A stretch of 64,000 bases of DNA from Nitratireductor pacificus pht-3B. Its GTDB lineage: Bacteria > Pseudomonadota > Alphaproteobacteria > Rhizobiales > Rhizobiaceae. Position 1 is the first letter of the stretch; the number at the start of each line of letters is the position of its first letter. The position numbers and the translations under genes were made by a program. The stretch lies in assembly GCF_000300335.1 (NCBI RefSeq), contig NZ_AMRM01000003.1, positions 124,001 to 188,000 of the forward strand, given 5' to 3'. Below are positions 34,826 to 44,419 of the stretch, one piece after another. The notes under the pieces were generated by a model. The model was not told where the DNA came from, did not search any database, and worked only from the letters and a program-made list of their open reading frames with translations.

Positions 34826-35716
34826 CTACTCCAGATTCTGCACCTGCTCGCGAAACTGGTCGACAACCGCCTTCAGCTCGAGGCCGATGGCGGTGACGGA
34901 GGCAGCATTCGACTTCGAGCACAGCGTGTTGGCTTCCCGGTTGAATTCCTGTCCGAGGAAATCGAGCTTGCGGCCGACCGCGCCGCCCGCAGCCAGCATC
35001 GCCCGCGCCGCGGCCACATGGGTCGCGAGCCGGTCGAGTTCCTCGCGGATATCCGCCTTCGCGGCGAGCAGCGCCGCTTCCATGTGCAGGCGGGTCTCGT
35101 CGAAGCCGGTCGTCGCCTCCAGCAGACGCGCCACCTGCTCCTGAAGGCGGGCGCGGATGGTTTCCGGCGCACGCGAGGCATCGTCCTCGGCGCGTTTCGT
35201 CAGCGCCTCGATGCGGTCCACCTGATCTGCAAGCAACGCCGCCAGGGCCGCTCCCTCGCCGCGCCGCGCTTCCGCAAGCCCGTCGAGCGCCTGCGCGAAG
35301 GCCGCAAGGATCGCCGCGTCGAGCGCCTCGCGCAGCGTGTCGTCGGCGATGGGGTCGGGATAGTCGAGCACGCCGCGCAGCGCGAGAAGCCCGTCGGCGG
35401 TGGCCGGCGCCGTGCCGAACTGCTCCTGCAGGCGGGAAGCGAGGGCCGCGACTTCCTTGAGGAACGCCTCATCGACCACCGGACGGCGATAGGCGCCGCC
35501 CTGGCTCAGCGTCAGCGACGCCTGAAAATTGCCGCGCGCAAAGCGCTTTTGCAGGAGCTGCCTTGCCGGCTGCTCGATCCTTTCGAAACCGGGCGGCAGG
35601 CGAAAGCGCGCTTCCACGCTGCGTCCGTTGACGGACTTGACCTCCCAGGCGATGGCGCCCGCGTCGTGGTCCTGCGCCGCGCGCGCAAAACCGGTCATGC
35701 TGTGAAGCTCGCCCAT
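34826..35716 (-). CDS. YicC/YloC family protein (RNA-associated endonuclease family)
   Basis: A 296-residue YicC-type protein. The family start SMTGFARA, the segment WEVKSVNGRSVEARFRLP, and the C-terminal DUF1732 part (LDRLATHVAAARAML, GRKLDFLGQEFNREANTLCSKS) are all clear. Members from other bacteria have been reported to act in RNA decay, so this product may have ribonuclease activity. The ATG at 35716 has CAGGAAAC upstream; an in-frame TTG at 35749 is less likely. It lies between mltG and gmk. Confidence 0.9.
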   Translation of the reverse strand: MGELHSMTGFARAAQDHDAGAIAWEVKSVNGRSVEARFRLPPGFERIEQPARQLLQKRFARGNFQASLTLSQGGAYRRPVVDEAFLKEVAALASRLQEQFGTAPATADGLLALRGVLDYPDPIADDTLREALDAAILAAFAQALDGLAEARRGEGAALAALLADQVDRIEALTKRAEDDASRAPETIRARLQEQVARLLEATTGFDETRLHMEAALLAAKADIREELDRLATHVAAARAMLAAGGAVGRKLDFLGQEFNREANTLCSKSNAASVTAIGLELKAVVDQFREQVQNLE

Positions 35717-35745
35717 CGCTGTTTCCTGCCTGAGACCGGCCACGG

Positions 35746-36918
35746 TCAATTCGCGCCGGATTCCTGCTGTGCGCCCTCGGCTTCCTCGGCGCGCCGCTGT
35801 CTTTCGACGGCGCGCCAGCGCGCCACGTTCTCATTGTGCTCTTTCAGCGTCTTGGCGAAGACGTGCCCGCCCGTGCCGTCGGCGACGAAATAGAGTTCGT
35901 CGGTCTGCGAGGGGTTGGCCACGGCTTCCAGCGCAGCGCGCCCGGGATTGGCGATGGGCGTCGGCGGCAGGCCGTCGATCTGATAGGTGTTGTAGGGCGT
36001 CTTCTTGTCGATGTCCGAGCGGTAGATCGGGCGGTCCGCCGGCTTGCCCTGCCCGCCGAACAGACCATAGATGATGGTCGGATCGGACTGGAGGCGCATG
36101 CCGCGCCGCAGCCGGTTGAGGAACACCGCAGCGACGCGCGATCGCTCGTCGGCCCGTCCGGTCTCCTTCTCGACGATGGAAGCAAGCGTGACGAACTCGG
36201 CCTTGTCCTTGACCGGCAGGTCGGCGTCGCGCCGTTCCCAGATGCTGTCGACCAGTTCCTGCTGGTCCTCGGCGAGCTTGGCCACCACCTGGGCGCGGTC
36301 CATGCCGCGCGTGAAGCGCAGCGTGTCGGCGGCGAGGCTTCCCTCGGCCGGCAGTTCCGCCGGCAGATCGCCGGAAAGCTCCGGCGTGTCGCGGATGCGG
36401 TCGAACACCTGCGCGACCGTCTGCCCTTCGGGAATGGTCAGCGAGTAAAGCAGCGACTTGCCGCTCTTCAGAAGCTCCATGATTTCGTGCATGGACGCGC
36501 CGGCCTTGATCTCATACTCGCCGGCCTTCATCTGGCTGTCGGCGCCATAGGCGCGCAGGCCGACGACGAAGATGCGCGAATCGCTGATCAGGCCCTGGCG
36601 CTCCAGCAGGCTGGCGATTTCGCGCACGCCCGTGTTCGGCTTGATCAGCACGGTCTCGGCCGAACGCGCCGGACCCGGCTGGTGGAACTCGCGATTGCCG
36701 AAATAGAAGGCGATGCCGGCGAGCACCACCAGAAACACGATCGACGAGAACACGAAGTTCAGGAATACGACGAACTGGTTGCGCGCCCGGCGCGAACGCC
36801 GCGGAGGCGGTGTCCCCGCTTCCGGCCGCAGGGTCTGGTGCGCGGGCTTGAAGACGCGACCGCGCTGATCGCCGCCTTGACGTCCGAAGGATTCTTGTTC
36901 GCCGGAAGTGCCCGTCAT
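35746..36918 (-). CDS. mltG: Endolytic murein transglycosylase MltG
   Basis: MltG cleaves nascent peptidoglycan strands at the inner membrane and sets glycan length. The 390-residue protein has a basic cytoplasmic N-terminus with PPPRRSRRARN, one membrane helix at about 48-72, a LysM-like region (VLIKPNTGVREIASLLERQGLI), and the YceG catalytic domain with the catalytic Glu in ASIVEKETG, then R..VAAVFLNRLRRGMRLQSDPTIIYG and the YNTYQIDGLPPTPIANPG motif. The usual EGSLLPETY segment reads EGSLAADTLRF. It lies downstream of fabF. Confidence 0.94.
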   Translation of the reverse strand: MTGTSGEQESFGRQGGDQRGRVFKPAHQTLRPEAGTPPPRRSRRARNQFVVFLNFVFSSIVFLVVLAGIAFYFGNREFHQPGPARSAETVLIKPNTGVREIASLLERQGLISDSRIFVVGLRAYGADSQMKAGEYEIKAGASMHEIMELLKSGKSLLYSLTIPEGQTVAQVFDRIRDTPELSGDLPAELPAEGSLAADTLRFTRGMDRAQVVAKLAEDQQELVDSIWERRDADLPVKDKAEFVTLASIVEKETGRADERSRVAAVFLNRLRRGMRLQSDPTIIYGLFGGQGKPADRPIYRSDIDKKTPYNTYQIDGLPPTPIANPGRAALEAVANPSQTDELYFVADGTGGHVFAKTLKEHNENVARWRAVERQRRAEEAEGAQQESGAN

Positions 36919-37195
36919 CGTGCCTGGATCGCTCCCTCAGCGGCCGTATCCGCCGCCATTTCCATTCTTGAGGATCAACTCCGTACAACACCGGTCACGA
37001 ACACTCTCGCATTCATGATCGGGTCTGCGGTCTGTCACCTCGATTCGTCATCCGGGAGACTGAATTGCGAAAATGGCAAAACTGCAAGCCCGTTTTGGCC
37101 CCGCCGCCGGGGCCTTTCATCGAAACGCGGCGCCATCGATCCCGCTTTGCCGCGTTCACGCCGGCGCCGGGCGCTTTCACCCGGCGGAATGCGCG

Positions 37196-38455
37196 TCAGG
37201 CGGCGTAGCGGCGGAAGACCAGCGACGCGTTGGTGCCGCCGAAACCGAAGGAGTTGGACAGCGCCACGTCGATCTGCCGCTGGCGCGGCTTGTTCGGCAC
37301 CAGGTCGATCGGCGTCTCGACTTGCGGATTGTCCAGATTGATGGTCGGCGGCGCGACATTGTCGCGGATGGCGAGAATGGAGAAGATTGCCTCCGCAGCG
37401 CCGGCGGCGCCCAGAAGATGGCCGATGGAGGACTTGGTGGACGACATGGAGACCTTGTCCGCCGCATCGCCCAGCAGGCGCTCGACGGCGCCAAGCTCGA
37501 TCGTGTCCGCCATGGTCGAGGTGCCATGCGCATTGATGTAATCGATGTCGGCCGGCGTCAGGCCGGCGCGCTTCAGCGCGGCCATCATGCAGCGATAGGC
37601 GCCGTCGCCATCCTCGGCCGGAGCCGTGATGTGATAGGCGTCGCCCGTCAGGCCGTAGCCGACCACTTCTGCGTAGATCTTGGCGCCGCGCGCCTTGGCA
37701 TGCTCCAGCTCCTCCAGGACGACCACTCCGGCGCCCTCGCCCATGACGAAACCGTCGCGGTCACGGTCATAGGGGCGGGACGCCTTTTCGGGCGTGTCGT
37801 TGAAGCCCGTGGAGAGCGCCTTGCAGGCGGAGAAGCCGGCAATCGACAGGCGCGTGATCGGCGCTTCCGCACCGCCGGCCAGCATCACGTCGGCATCGCC
37901 GAGCATGATCAGGCGCGCCGCGTCGCCGATGGCATGCGCCCCGGTCGAGCAGGCCGTCACCACGGCATGGTTCGGCCCCTTCAGCCCGTGGCGAATCGAG
38001 ACCTGTCCGGAGACGAGGTTGATGATGTTGCCGGGAATGAAGAAGGGGCTGATGCGGCGCGGGCCGCGTTCCTGGAGAACCAGGGCGTTCTCGGCAATGC
38101 CTTCGATGCCGCCGATGCCCGAGCCGATCAGCACGCCGGTGGCGTATTTCTCGTCCTCGGTCTCAGGCTTCCAGCCGGAATCCTCCAGCGCCTGATCGGC
38201 CGCGGCGATGCCGTAAGTGATGAACTCGCCGATCTTGCGCTGCTCGCGCGGTTCGAGAAAGGCGTCGGCGCTGAATGCCCCTTCGCCTTCCCCGCGCGGG
38301 ATCGTGTTGGCGATCTTGCACGGCAGGTCGTCGACCTCGAAACGGTCGATGCGGCTCGCCGCGCTCTTGCCAGAAAGCAGGCTCTTCCACCCGTGCTCGA
38401 CCCCGAGGCCGAAGGGTGAAAGAAGGCCCATGCCGGTGACGACGACGCGTCTCAT
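37196..38455 (-). CDS. fabF: Beta-ketoacyl-ACP synthase II
   Basis: FabF condenses malonyl-ACP with acyl-ACP in fatty acid elongation. The 419-residue protein has the Cys-His-His triad: the nucleophile in VTACSTGAHAIG, His in NAHGTSTMADTIE and His in SSTKSSIGHLLGAAG, followed by GFGGTNASLVF. It starts VVTGMGLLSPFG. A CGCCGGG/CCCGGCG hairpin at 37165-37186 lies just past the stop but lacks a U-tract. It is preceded by acpP at 51 nt. Confidence 0.97.
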   Translation of the reverse strand: MRRVVVTGMGLLSPFGLGVEHGWKSLLSGKSAASRIDRFEVDDLPCKIANTIPRGEGEGAFSADAFLEPREQRKIGEFITYGIAAADQALEDSGWKPETEDEKYATGVLIGSGIGGIEGIAENALVLQERGPRRISPFFIPGNIINLVSGQVSIRHGLKGPNHAVVTACSTGAHAIGDAARLIMLGDADVMLAGGAEAPITRLSIAGFSACKALSTGFNDTPEKASRPYDRDRDGFVMGEGAGVVVLEELEHAKARGAKIYAEVVGYGLTGDAYHITAPAEDGDGAYRCMMAALKRAGLTPADIDYINAHGTSTMADTIELGAVERLLGDAADKVSMSSTKSSIGHLLGAAGAAEAIFSILAIRDNVAPPTINLDNPQVETPIDLVPNKPRQRQIDVALSNSFGFGGTNASLVFRRYAA

Positions 38456-38506
38456 ATGCTGATTATCCGCCTTGGCAATTGCCTGGAAGGAAAACGCCGG
38501 ATGGCG

Positions 38507-38743
38507 TCAGGCGGTCGCCTTGTCGATGTACTTCACCGCGTCGCCGACGGTGAGGATCGTCTCGGCCGCATCGTCGGGAATCTCGACGCCGAACTCTTCC
38601 TCGAAGGCCATGACCAGCTCGACCGTGTCGAGGCTGTCCGCGCCGAGATCGTCGATGAAGCTTGCCGCCTCGACGACCTTCTCGCCCTCGACGCCCAAAT
38701 GCTCGACAACGATTTTCTTTACGCGCTCTGCAGTATCGCTCAT
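38507..38743 (-). CDS. acpP: Acyl carrier protein
   Basis: A 78-residue acidic carrier protein. The phosphopantetheine attachment Ser lies in [19 protein letters not shown], with the canonical DSL motif and recognition helix. It carries growing acyl chains for FabD, FabG and FabF, all encoded nearby. The 236-nt region upstream (38744-38979) separates it from the GNAT gene and probably holds its own promoter, as expected for a very highly expressed gene; a GCAGCGGC/GCCGCTGC hairpin sits there at 38824-38842. Confidence 0.98.
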   Translation of the reverse strand: MSDTAERVKKIVVEHLGVEGEKVVEAASFIDDLGADSLDTVELVMAFEEEFGVEIPDDAAETILTVGDAVKYIDKATA

Positions 38744-38979
38744 GTGAGAACCCTCGACTTTCTGAATTTCCGATCTTCGTTAGCCGCAGGATTGCCGCTA
38801 ATCAAGCTGAAATAACGACTGCCGCAGCGGCAATGCCGCTGCCCAGCCTCTCCTTTTCTTCCGCGACGAGCACGACCGCAAGCGGCGCGCTCTCCTCACG
38901 GCAGAACCTGTCGGGCGGGCGCATATCACGATTTCACCGCGCGCGCCAAGCGTTAATCGGCCCTCACCCGCCCGTCGGA

Positions 38980-39546
38980 TCAGGCCTCGCCGGCAACCTT
39001 CCTGGCCTGCCACTGCGCGCGCCCGACGCGCCAGATGGCCGGTTTCGCAGCGGACGCGGGACCTTGCGTTTCATGCATTCCGGGCTGTTCCTCGAGCTCT
39101 GCGCCCAGAAAAGCCGCCAGCCGCGCCGCGGGACGGTTGTGGGTGGTGGTCTCGCCGAAAATGGTGTCGAGATCCAACGTCGTGAAGCCGAACGCCGCAA
39201 GAGCCTCGGCGATCTCCAGCGCGCAGCCGTGCCGCCCCCACAGGTCCGCCGACAGCTCGATGCCCAGCTCGCCGCTTCCCTGTGGACAATCGGCGGTGCG
39301 GATACCGCAGCAGCCGACCAGAAGGCCGGTTTGCCGCTCCACCACCGCCAGCTGATGGTTGCGGCGCGGCCGCTCGCCGGCCCAGCGGCGAAACAGCTCG
39401 ACCAGCGCAACGGGATCGCCCGCCTCCTGACCGGCGGCCTCGCGCGCCGCCACGAAGCGGGGATCGGCGTGATAGGCGGCGAAGGCCGGTGCATCGCCGG
39501 CCTCGAAGTCGCGCAGCAGGAAGCGCCGGGTCTCGATCGTCGTCAT
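38980..39546 (-). CDS. GNAT family N-acetyltransferase (RimJ/RimL type)
   Basis: A 188-residue acetyltransferase of the RimJ/RimL subgroup. It begins TTIETRRFLLRDFEAGDAPAFAAYHADPRF (given in part), carries the central beta strands HQLAVVERQTGLLVGCCGI and ELGIELSADLWGRHGCALEIAEALAAFGF (part of the acetyl-CoA site), and the NRPAARLAAFLGAEL helix. The acceptor is unknown; proteins and small amines are common. It is inserted between fabG and acpP, which are usually adjacent. Confidence 0.82.
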   Translation of the reverse strand: MTTIETRRFLLRDFEAGDAPAFAAYHADPRFVAAREAAGQEAGDPVALVELFRRWAGERPRRNHQLAVVERQTGLLVGCCGIRTADCPQGSGELGIELSADLWGRHGCALEIAEALAAFGFTTLDLDTIFGETTTHNRPAARLAAFLGAELEEQPGMHETQGPASAAKPAIWRVGRAQWQARKVAGEA

Positions 39547-39569
39547 CGCGTCGCCCGGACCTCCGGCGT

Positions 39570-40313
39570 TCAGATCATCGCCATGCCGCCATTCACATGA
39601 ATGGTCTGGCCGGTGACATAGGCTGCCTCGTCGGTCGCCAGATAGGCGACGGCGGAGGCGACTTCGGCGCCCGTGCCCATGCGCTTCATCGGGATGGCGC
39701 CCATGATGCCGTCGCGCTGCTTTTCGTTGAGCTTGTCGGTCATGGCCGATTCGATGAAGCCGGGGGCGACGCAGTTGACCGTGATCGACCGGCTCGCGAT
39801 CTCCTGGGCGAGCGACTTGGAAAAGCCGATCATGCCCGCCTTCGAGGCGCAGTAGTTCGCCTGGCCGGGATTGCCGGTCACGCCGACCACGGAGGTGATG
39901 TTGATGATGCGGCCGAAACGGCGGCGCATCATCGGGTGGGTCAGTTCCCGTGTCAGGCGGAAGACCGAGGTCAGGTTGACCTCCAGAACCGCATCCCAGT
40001 CCGCATCGCTCATGCGCACGAACAGGCCGTCACGGGTGATGCCGGCATTGTTGACCAGGATATCGACGCCCTCGAGTTCCGATTCCGCCTTCTCCGCCAA
40101 CTGCTTGACTTCATTGCGGTCGGACAGGTTCGCCGGAAACAGCTTCACCCGCTCGCCAAGCTCGCCGGCCAGCGCCTCGAGCTTCTCGACGCGCGTGCCG
40201 TGCAGGCCGACCGTCGCGCCCTGCGCGTGAAGGATGCGGGCGATGGCCTCGCCGATGCCGCCGGAGGCTCCGGTCACCAGCGCCTTGCGGCCGCTCAGAT
40301 CAAACATGGTCAT
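39570..40313 (-). CDS. fabG: 3-oxoacyl-ACP reductase
   Basis: FabG reduces beta-ketoacyl-ACP with NADPH in fatty acid synthesis. The 247-residue SDR has TGASGGIGEAIA, the NNAGITRDGLF segment, the catalytic Ser in INITSVVG and Tyr/Lys in ANYCASKAGMIGFSK, and the C-terminal YVTGQTIHVNGGMAMI. It lies between fabD and the GNAT gene on the minus strand, 64 nt after fabD. Confidence 0.97.
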   Translation of the reverse strand: MTMFDLSGRKALVTGASGGIGEAIARILHAQGATVGLHGTRVEKLEALAGELGERVKLFPANLSDRNEVKQLAEKAESELEGVDILVNNAGITRDGLFVRMSDADWDAVLEVNLTSVFRLTRELTHPMMRRRFGRIINITSVVGVTGNPGQANYCASKAGMIGFSKSLAQEIASRSITVNCVAPGFIESAMTDKLNEKQRDGIMGAIPMKRMGTGAEVASAVAYLATDEAAYVTGQTIHVNGGMAMI

Positions 40314-40377
40314 GTCCTTTTCGAAAATTCGGGCAACATGCCTCAGGCGAGGCTCGGGAAATCAATTCTCCGCGCAA

Positions 40378-41319
40378 TCAGCCGAGCGCCTTCATCACGG
40401 CATCGATATCGGCGGGCGCGCCGACCGGCACGGCGCCAAGGTCGCGGTTGATGCGGCGGGCGAGACCCGACAGGACCTTGCCGGAGCCGATCTCGTAAAG
40501 CGTCTCGACGCCGTTGTCGCCGAACCAGGCGACCGTCTCGCGCCAGCGCACGCGGCCCGTCACCTGCTCGACCAGCCGCGCGGCGATCTCGTCGGGATCG
40601 GACAGCGGGGTGACGGTGACATTGGCGACGACCGGCACCGCGGGCGCCTGTTTCGCCACATCCGCCAGCGCTTCGGCCATGGCGTCGGCGGCGGGCTGCA
40701 TCAGCGCGGAATGAAACGGTGCGGAGACCGGCAGCATGATCGCGCGCTTGGCGCCCTTCTCGGAGGCAAGCCTCGCCGCCTCCTCGACCGCGGCCTTGGC
40801 GCCGGAAATCACCAGCTGTCCGCCGCCATTGTCATTGGCGATCTGGCAGACGGAGTTCTTGCCGGCCGCCGCGCAGACGGCCTCGACGTCATCCGCCTCG
40901 AGGCCGATGATCGCCGCCATCGCACCCTGCCCTACCGGGACCGCCGCCTGCATGGCGTTGCCGCGAATGCGCAGGAGCCGCGCCGTGTCGGCGAGCGAGA
41001 ACGTGCCGGCCGCGCACAGGGCGGAATATTCGCCGAGCGAATGGCCGGCGACATAGGCAACCTTGCCCGCAAGCGGGAGACCACCCTTCTCCAGCACGCG
41101 CATGACCGCGATCGACACCGCCATCAGCGCCGGCTGGGCGTTGGCGGTCAGCGTCAGCTCGTCTTCCGGGCCTTCCCAGATCAGCTTCGAGAGCTTCTGG
41201 CCGAGCGCGTCGTCCACTTCCTCGAACACGGCGCGGGCCTCAGGAAACGCGTCGGCCAGATCGCGTCCCATGCCGACGGCCTGGCTGCCCTGGCCTGGAA
41301 AGGTGAAAGCGATGCTCAT
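40378..41319 (-). CDS. fabD: Malonyl-CoA:ACP transacylase
   Basis: FabD loads malonate onto ACP. The 313-residue protein starts MSIAFTFPGQGSQAVGMG, has the nucleophile Ser in VAGHSLGEYSALCAAG, the Arg in RIRGNAMQ, and the catalytic His in SAPFHSALMQPA. The ATG at 41319 has CAGGAG at proper spacing; the frame starts slightly earlier. It is the first gene of the minus-strand fatty acid set ending at gmk. Confidence 0.97.
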   Translation of the reverse strand: MSIAFTFPGQGSQAVGMGRDLADAFPEARAVFEEVDDALGQKLSKLIWEGPEDELTLTANAQPALMAVSIAVMRVLEKGGLPLAGKVAYVAGHSLGEYSALCAAGTFSLADTARLLRIRGNAMQAAVPVGQGAMAAIIGLEADDVEAVCAAAGKNSVCQIANDNGGGQLVISGAKAAVEEAARLASEKGAKRAIMLPVSAPFHSALMQPAADAMAEALADVAKQAPAVPVVANVTVTPLSDPDEIAARLVEQVTGRVRWRETVAWFGDNGVETLYEIGSGKVLSGLARRINRDLGAVPVGAPADIDAVMKALG

Positions 41320-41516
41320 CGCCAAGTCTCCTGGATACATTCACTGTCGGGCGCATCTGGTGACGCAACACACCTTGTCCGTCAAGCCTTTTGGGCAAAC
41401 GGCACCGCGCGGATGCGCCGACATGAAAAATCCACAATTCGGGTTCGTCATCGCTCGTCCCAAGCCGGTCCCGGCCGCGGATTCTTCGAAAAGTCGCTTC
41501 AATCAGGATTATCCAG

Positions 41517-41801
41517 ATGGCCCATTCGGCACAGGACGCGGTGATCCCGTCCGACAAGACGCGGCGCCGGCGCCGCATAACGCCGGCGCAGATGGTCGGC
41601 ATCGTCGCGGTGACGCTGTTCATTTCCACAGAGGTCGCCGCGGTGTCCGCCGCCGCCGTATGGGGCATCTCCGGCCTGCTCGGCCTGAAGCGCGGCGGCG
41701 AGATCACGCTGTCGGTGGCTTTCGGCCTGCCGACGCTGTTCGCCGTCGTGCGCACGGCGCAGCTCGCCGTCGAGGCGGAAACGGACCCGGAGAACAACTG
41801 A
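41517..41801 (+). CDS. Small membrane protein with two predicted helices, function unknown
   Basis: A 94-residue protein with a basic N-terminus (DKTRRRRRITPAQ), a hydrophobic helix at about 26-52 (VGIVAVTLFISTEVAAVSAAAVWGI) and a second at about 63-83, then an acidic tail AETDPENN. The start is ATG at 41517. It is divergent from fabD and codirectional with the ABC transporter genes 132 nt downstream. No family was recognised with confidence. Confidence 0.6.
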   Translation: MAHSAQDAVIPSDKTRRRRRITPAQMVGIVAVTLFISTEVAAVSAAAVWGISGLLGLKRGGEITLSVAFGLPTLFAVVRTAQLAVEAETDPENN

Positions 41802-41933
41802 CCGGTCCGGGTTTCCGCATTCCGTAATGTCAGGAAATGTCAGCGACCATGCCCGGTCGCTGGCATGTGAGCGTTCATCTGCTTATATGAGCGCGGCTCA
41901 TCCGAGCGCTCCCGACATCACGGATCTGTTTCC

Positions 41934-42863
41934 ATGACGAACGCGCTTTCCATCAAGAATCTCTCCAAGACCTACAAGACCGGCCTGACGGCGCTCAACG
42001 GCGTCGATCTGGACATCCGCCGGGGTGAAATCCTGGCGCTTCTCGGCCCGAACGGTGCGGGCAAGACGACGCTGATCTCCATCGTCTGCGGCCTGGTCAG
42101 GCCCTCCACCGGCACGGTGACCGTCGAAGGCAACGACATCGTGCAGAACTACCGGCAGGCCCGCCAGCTGATCGGCCTGGTGCCGCAGGAACTCCATACG
42201 GAGACCTTCGAGACCGTCTGGGCGACGGTCAGCTACAGCCGCGGCCTGTTCGGCAAGAAGCCCGCGCCCGCGCTGATCGAGCAGATCCTGCGAGACCTCT
42301 CCCTCTACGACAAGAAGGACACGCAGATCATGGCGCTTTCGGGCGGCATGAAGCGCCGCGTAATGATCGCCAAGGCGCTGGCGCACGAGCCGCGCATCCT
42401 GTTCCTCGACGAGCCGACTGCCGGCGTCGACGTGGAGTTGCGCAAGGACATGTGGCGGCTGGTCAAGCGGCTGCGCGACACCGGCGTGACGATCATCCTG
42501 ACGACGCATTACATCGAGGAGGCGGAGGAGATCGCCGACCGCGTCGGCGTCATCAACAAGGGCCGCCTTCTCCTCGTCGAGGACAAGGCCGAGCTGATGC
42601 GCAAGCTCGGCCAGAAGCAGCTGACCCTGGACCTCCAGGAGCCGCTGAAGGCGCTGCCGGGCGACCTGTCCAACTATGCGCTGGAACTTACCGACGGCGG
42701 GCAGCGGATCACCTATCACTACGATACCCAGGCCAAGCGGACGGGCATCGCCTCGCTGCTCGCAGCACTGAGCGGCGCCGGCATCACCGTCAAGGATCTC
42801 GACACAGAACAACGCTCGCTCGAAGACATCTTCGTCAGCCTTGTCGTGGAGGAAAACCAGTGA
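41934..42863 (+). CDS. ABC-2 type exporter, ATP-binding protein
   Basis: A 309-residue ATPase with Walker [14 protein letters not shown]-loop LVPQELHTE, signature [15 protein letters not shown], Walker [17 protein letters not shown] and the switch His in [10 protein letters not shown]. The C-terminal 70 residues beyond the ABC domain form the extension typical of drug and polysaccharide export ATPases. It is coupled with the permease gene by a GTGA overlap. The substrate is unknown. Confidence 0.92.
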   Translation: MTNALSIKNLSKTYKTGLTALNGVDLDIRRGEILALLGPNGAGKTTLISIVCGLVRPSTGTVTVEGNDIVQNYRQARQLIGLVPQELHTETFETVWATVSYSRGLFGKKPAPALIEQILRDLSLYDKKDTQIMALSGGMKRRVMIAKALAHEPRILFLDEPTAGVDVELRKDMWRLVKRLRDTGVTIILTTHYIEEAEEIADRVGVINKGRLLLVEDKAELMRKLGQKQLTLDLQEPLKALPGDLSNYALELTDGGQRITYHYDTQAKRTGIASLLAALSGAGITVKDLDTEQRSLEDIFVSLVVEENQ

Positions 42864-43621
42864 ACTTCGAGGCTGTAAAATCCATCTACCTGTTCGAGAT
42901 GGCGCGCATGAAACGCACGCTGCTGCAAAGCGTCATTTCGCCGGTCCTGTCCACCTCGCTCTATTTCATCGTCTTCGGGGCGGCCATCGGCTCGCGCATC
43001 GAGACCATCGACGGCATCGAGTACGGCGCCTTCATCGTGCCCGGCCTGATGATGCTGACGCTGCTGCAGAACTCCATCTCCAACGCGTCCTTCGGCATCT
43101 ATTTTCCAAAGTTCATCGGCACGATCTACGAGCTGCTTTCGGCGCCGGTATCCTTCCTGGAAATCGTGCTCGGCTATGTGGGGGCGGCGGCGACGAAATC
43201 GCTGATCCTCGGCCTGATCATCCTGGCGACGGCGCATCTGTTCGTGCCGATCGAGATCCGCCATCCCTTCTGGATGCTGTTCTTCCTGGTGATGACGGCG
43301 GTGACGTTCAGCCTGTTCGGCTTCATCATCGGCATCTGGGCCGACAATTTCGAGAAGCTGCAGTTGATCCCGCTGCTCATCATCACGCCGCTCGTGTTCC
43401 TCGGCGGGTCGTTCTACTCGATCGAGATGCTGCCCGAATTCTGGCAGAAGGTGACGCTGGCCAATCCCGTCCTCTACCTGATCAGCGGCTTCCGCTGGAG
43501 TTTCTACGAGACCGCCGATGTCGGCGTCGGTGTGAGCATCGGCATGATCATCTTCTTCCTGACGATCTGCCTGGCTGCCGTCTGGTGGATCTTCAGGACC
43601 GGATACCGGCTGAAGACGTAA
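42860..43621 (+). CDS. ABC-2 type exporter, permease protein
   Basis: A 253-residue membrane protein of the ABC-2 family with six predicted helices. The family block [39 protein letters not shown] (given here by its key residues P, GGSFY, P, NP and F) is typical of DrrB/YadH-like permeases. The GTG start at 42860 overlaps the ATPase stop and has GTGGAGGAAAA upstream. YadGH-like two-component exporters are the closest relatives by pattern; the cargo is unknown. Confidence 0.9.
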   Translation: MNFEAVKSIYLFEMARMKRTLLQSVISPVLSTSLYFIVFGAAIGSRIETIDGIEYGAFIVPGLMMLTLLQNSISNASFGIYFPKFIGTIYELLSAPVSFLEIVLGYVGAAATKSLILGLIILATAHLFVPIEIRHPFWMLFFLVMTAVTFSLFGFIIGIWADNFEKLQLIPLLIITPLVFLGGSFYSIEMLPEFWQKVTLANPVLYLISGFRWSFYETADVGVGVSIGMIIFFLTICLAAVWWIFRTGYRLKT

Positions 43622-43635
43622 GCGGGCGGCCCGTT

Positions 43636-44304
43636 TCAGCGCAGGGTTTTCAGGTAATCCTTGAATTCCCTGCCTGCCTGCGGGGCGAAACGCTCGCCGG
43701 TCTCGGCGATCCCTGTCAGCCGATCGACGCGGAAATTGCGGAAATCGTCGCGTTCCTCGCACCACGCCGTCAGCAGCCAGACATTGTCGAAGGCGGTGAG
43801 GCCGAGCGGCCGCACGTGCCGCGTGGTTTCCACCTCCTTCAGATCGAGATAGCCGATCCTGAGCCGCCGCCGCTCGCGCACCGCCCTGCGCAGGCCCGCC
43901 AGATGCCGCTGCGCCTCCGACGCCTTCGCATAGGCGATCATGTCCCCCTGGCGCACGCGCCGGTGCTCGCCGCCGGGCACGACGGCGTCCAGCTTGGCCG
44001 CCACGCGCGCGGCCGCCTGCTTCAGGTCGCCGTCGCCCCGCGCGGCGATGAGTTGCATGCCGAGCGCGATCGCGTCGAGCTCGTCGGGGTCGAAGTGGAG
44101 CGGCGGCAGGAAGTAGCCGCGCTCGAGCTGGTAGCCGACGCCGCCTTCGCCGCGCACCGGAGCGCCCATGGACTGGAGCGTGGCTATGTCGCGGTAGATG
44201 GTGCGCGGTGAGACCCCCAGCGTTTCGGCAAGATGCCCCGCGCTGACCGGCTGGCGGTGCATGCGCAACTGCTCCAGCAATCCGAAAAGACGCGATGCCC
44301 GCAT
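43636..44304 (-). CDS. WYL-domain transcriptional regulator (YafY-like)
   Basis: A 222-residue regulator with an N-terminal winged helix-turn-helix (RASRLFGLLEQLRMHRQPVSAGHLAETLGVSPRTIYRDIATLQ, recognition helix SPRTIYRDI) and a C-terminal WYL-type ligand domain (YLDLKEVETTRHVRPLGLTAFDNVWLLTAWCEER.DFRNFRVDRL; the aromatic core reads W-L-L). The ATG at 44304 was chosen because the frame's earlier part crosses the candidate operator at 44322-44336. It diverges from the duplicated protein at 44420 and probably controls it and itself. Confidence 0.87.
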   Translation of the reverse strand: MRASRLFGLLEQLRMHRQPVSAGHLAETLGVSPRTIYRDIATLQSMGAPVRGEGGVGYQLERGYFLPPLHFDPDELDAIALGMQLIAARGDGDLKQAAARVAAKLDAVVPGGEHRRVRQGDMIAYAKASEAQRHLAGLRRAVRERRRLRIGYLDLKEVETTRHVRPLGLTAFDNVWLLTAWCEERDDFRNFRVDRLTGIAETGERFAPQAGREFKDYLKTLR

Positions 44305-44321
44305 TCCGACCGGCCCGACCC

Positions 44322-44336
44322 TGACAGAAATTGTCA
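44322..44336. promoter_or_regulatory. Candidate operator TGACA-N5-TGTCA between regulator and divergent gene
   Basis: TGACA and TGTCA are exact reverse complements separated by GAAAT. The site lies 18 nt in front of the WYL regulator start and 84 nt in front of the divergent gene, so it suits autoregulation and control of the neighbour. Dyads of this type are usual for dimeric HTH-WYL proteins. Confidence 0.5.
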
Positions 44337-44419
44337 CTTCCCTGCCGTAGCTACTCCAGCGCAACAGGTCCGGCAAGACCAGTCAGAACGGCTGGCGCGG
44401 CAAAACAGGAAAACCAGCG

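Noticed and set aside
37094-37113. GGCCCC/GGGGCC hairpin downstream of fabF considered as its terminator
   Set aside because: On the minus strand, which carries fabF, the hairpin is followed by AAAA rather than a U-tract; only the unused plus strand has TTT.
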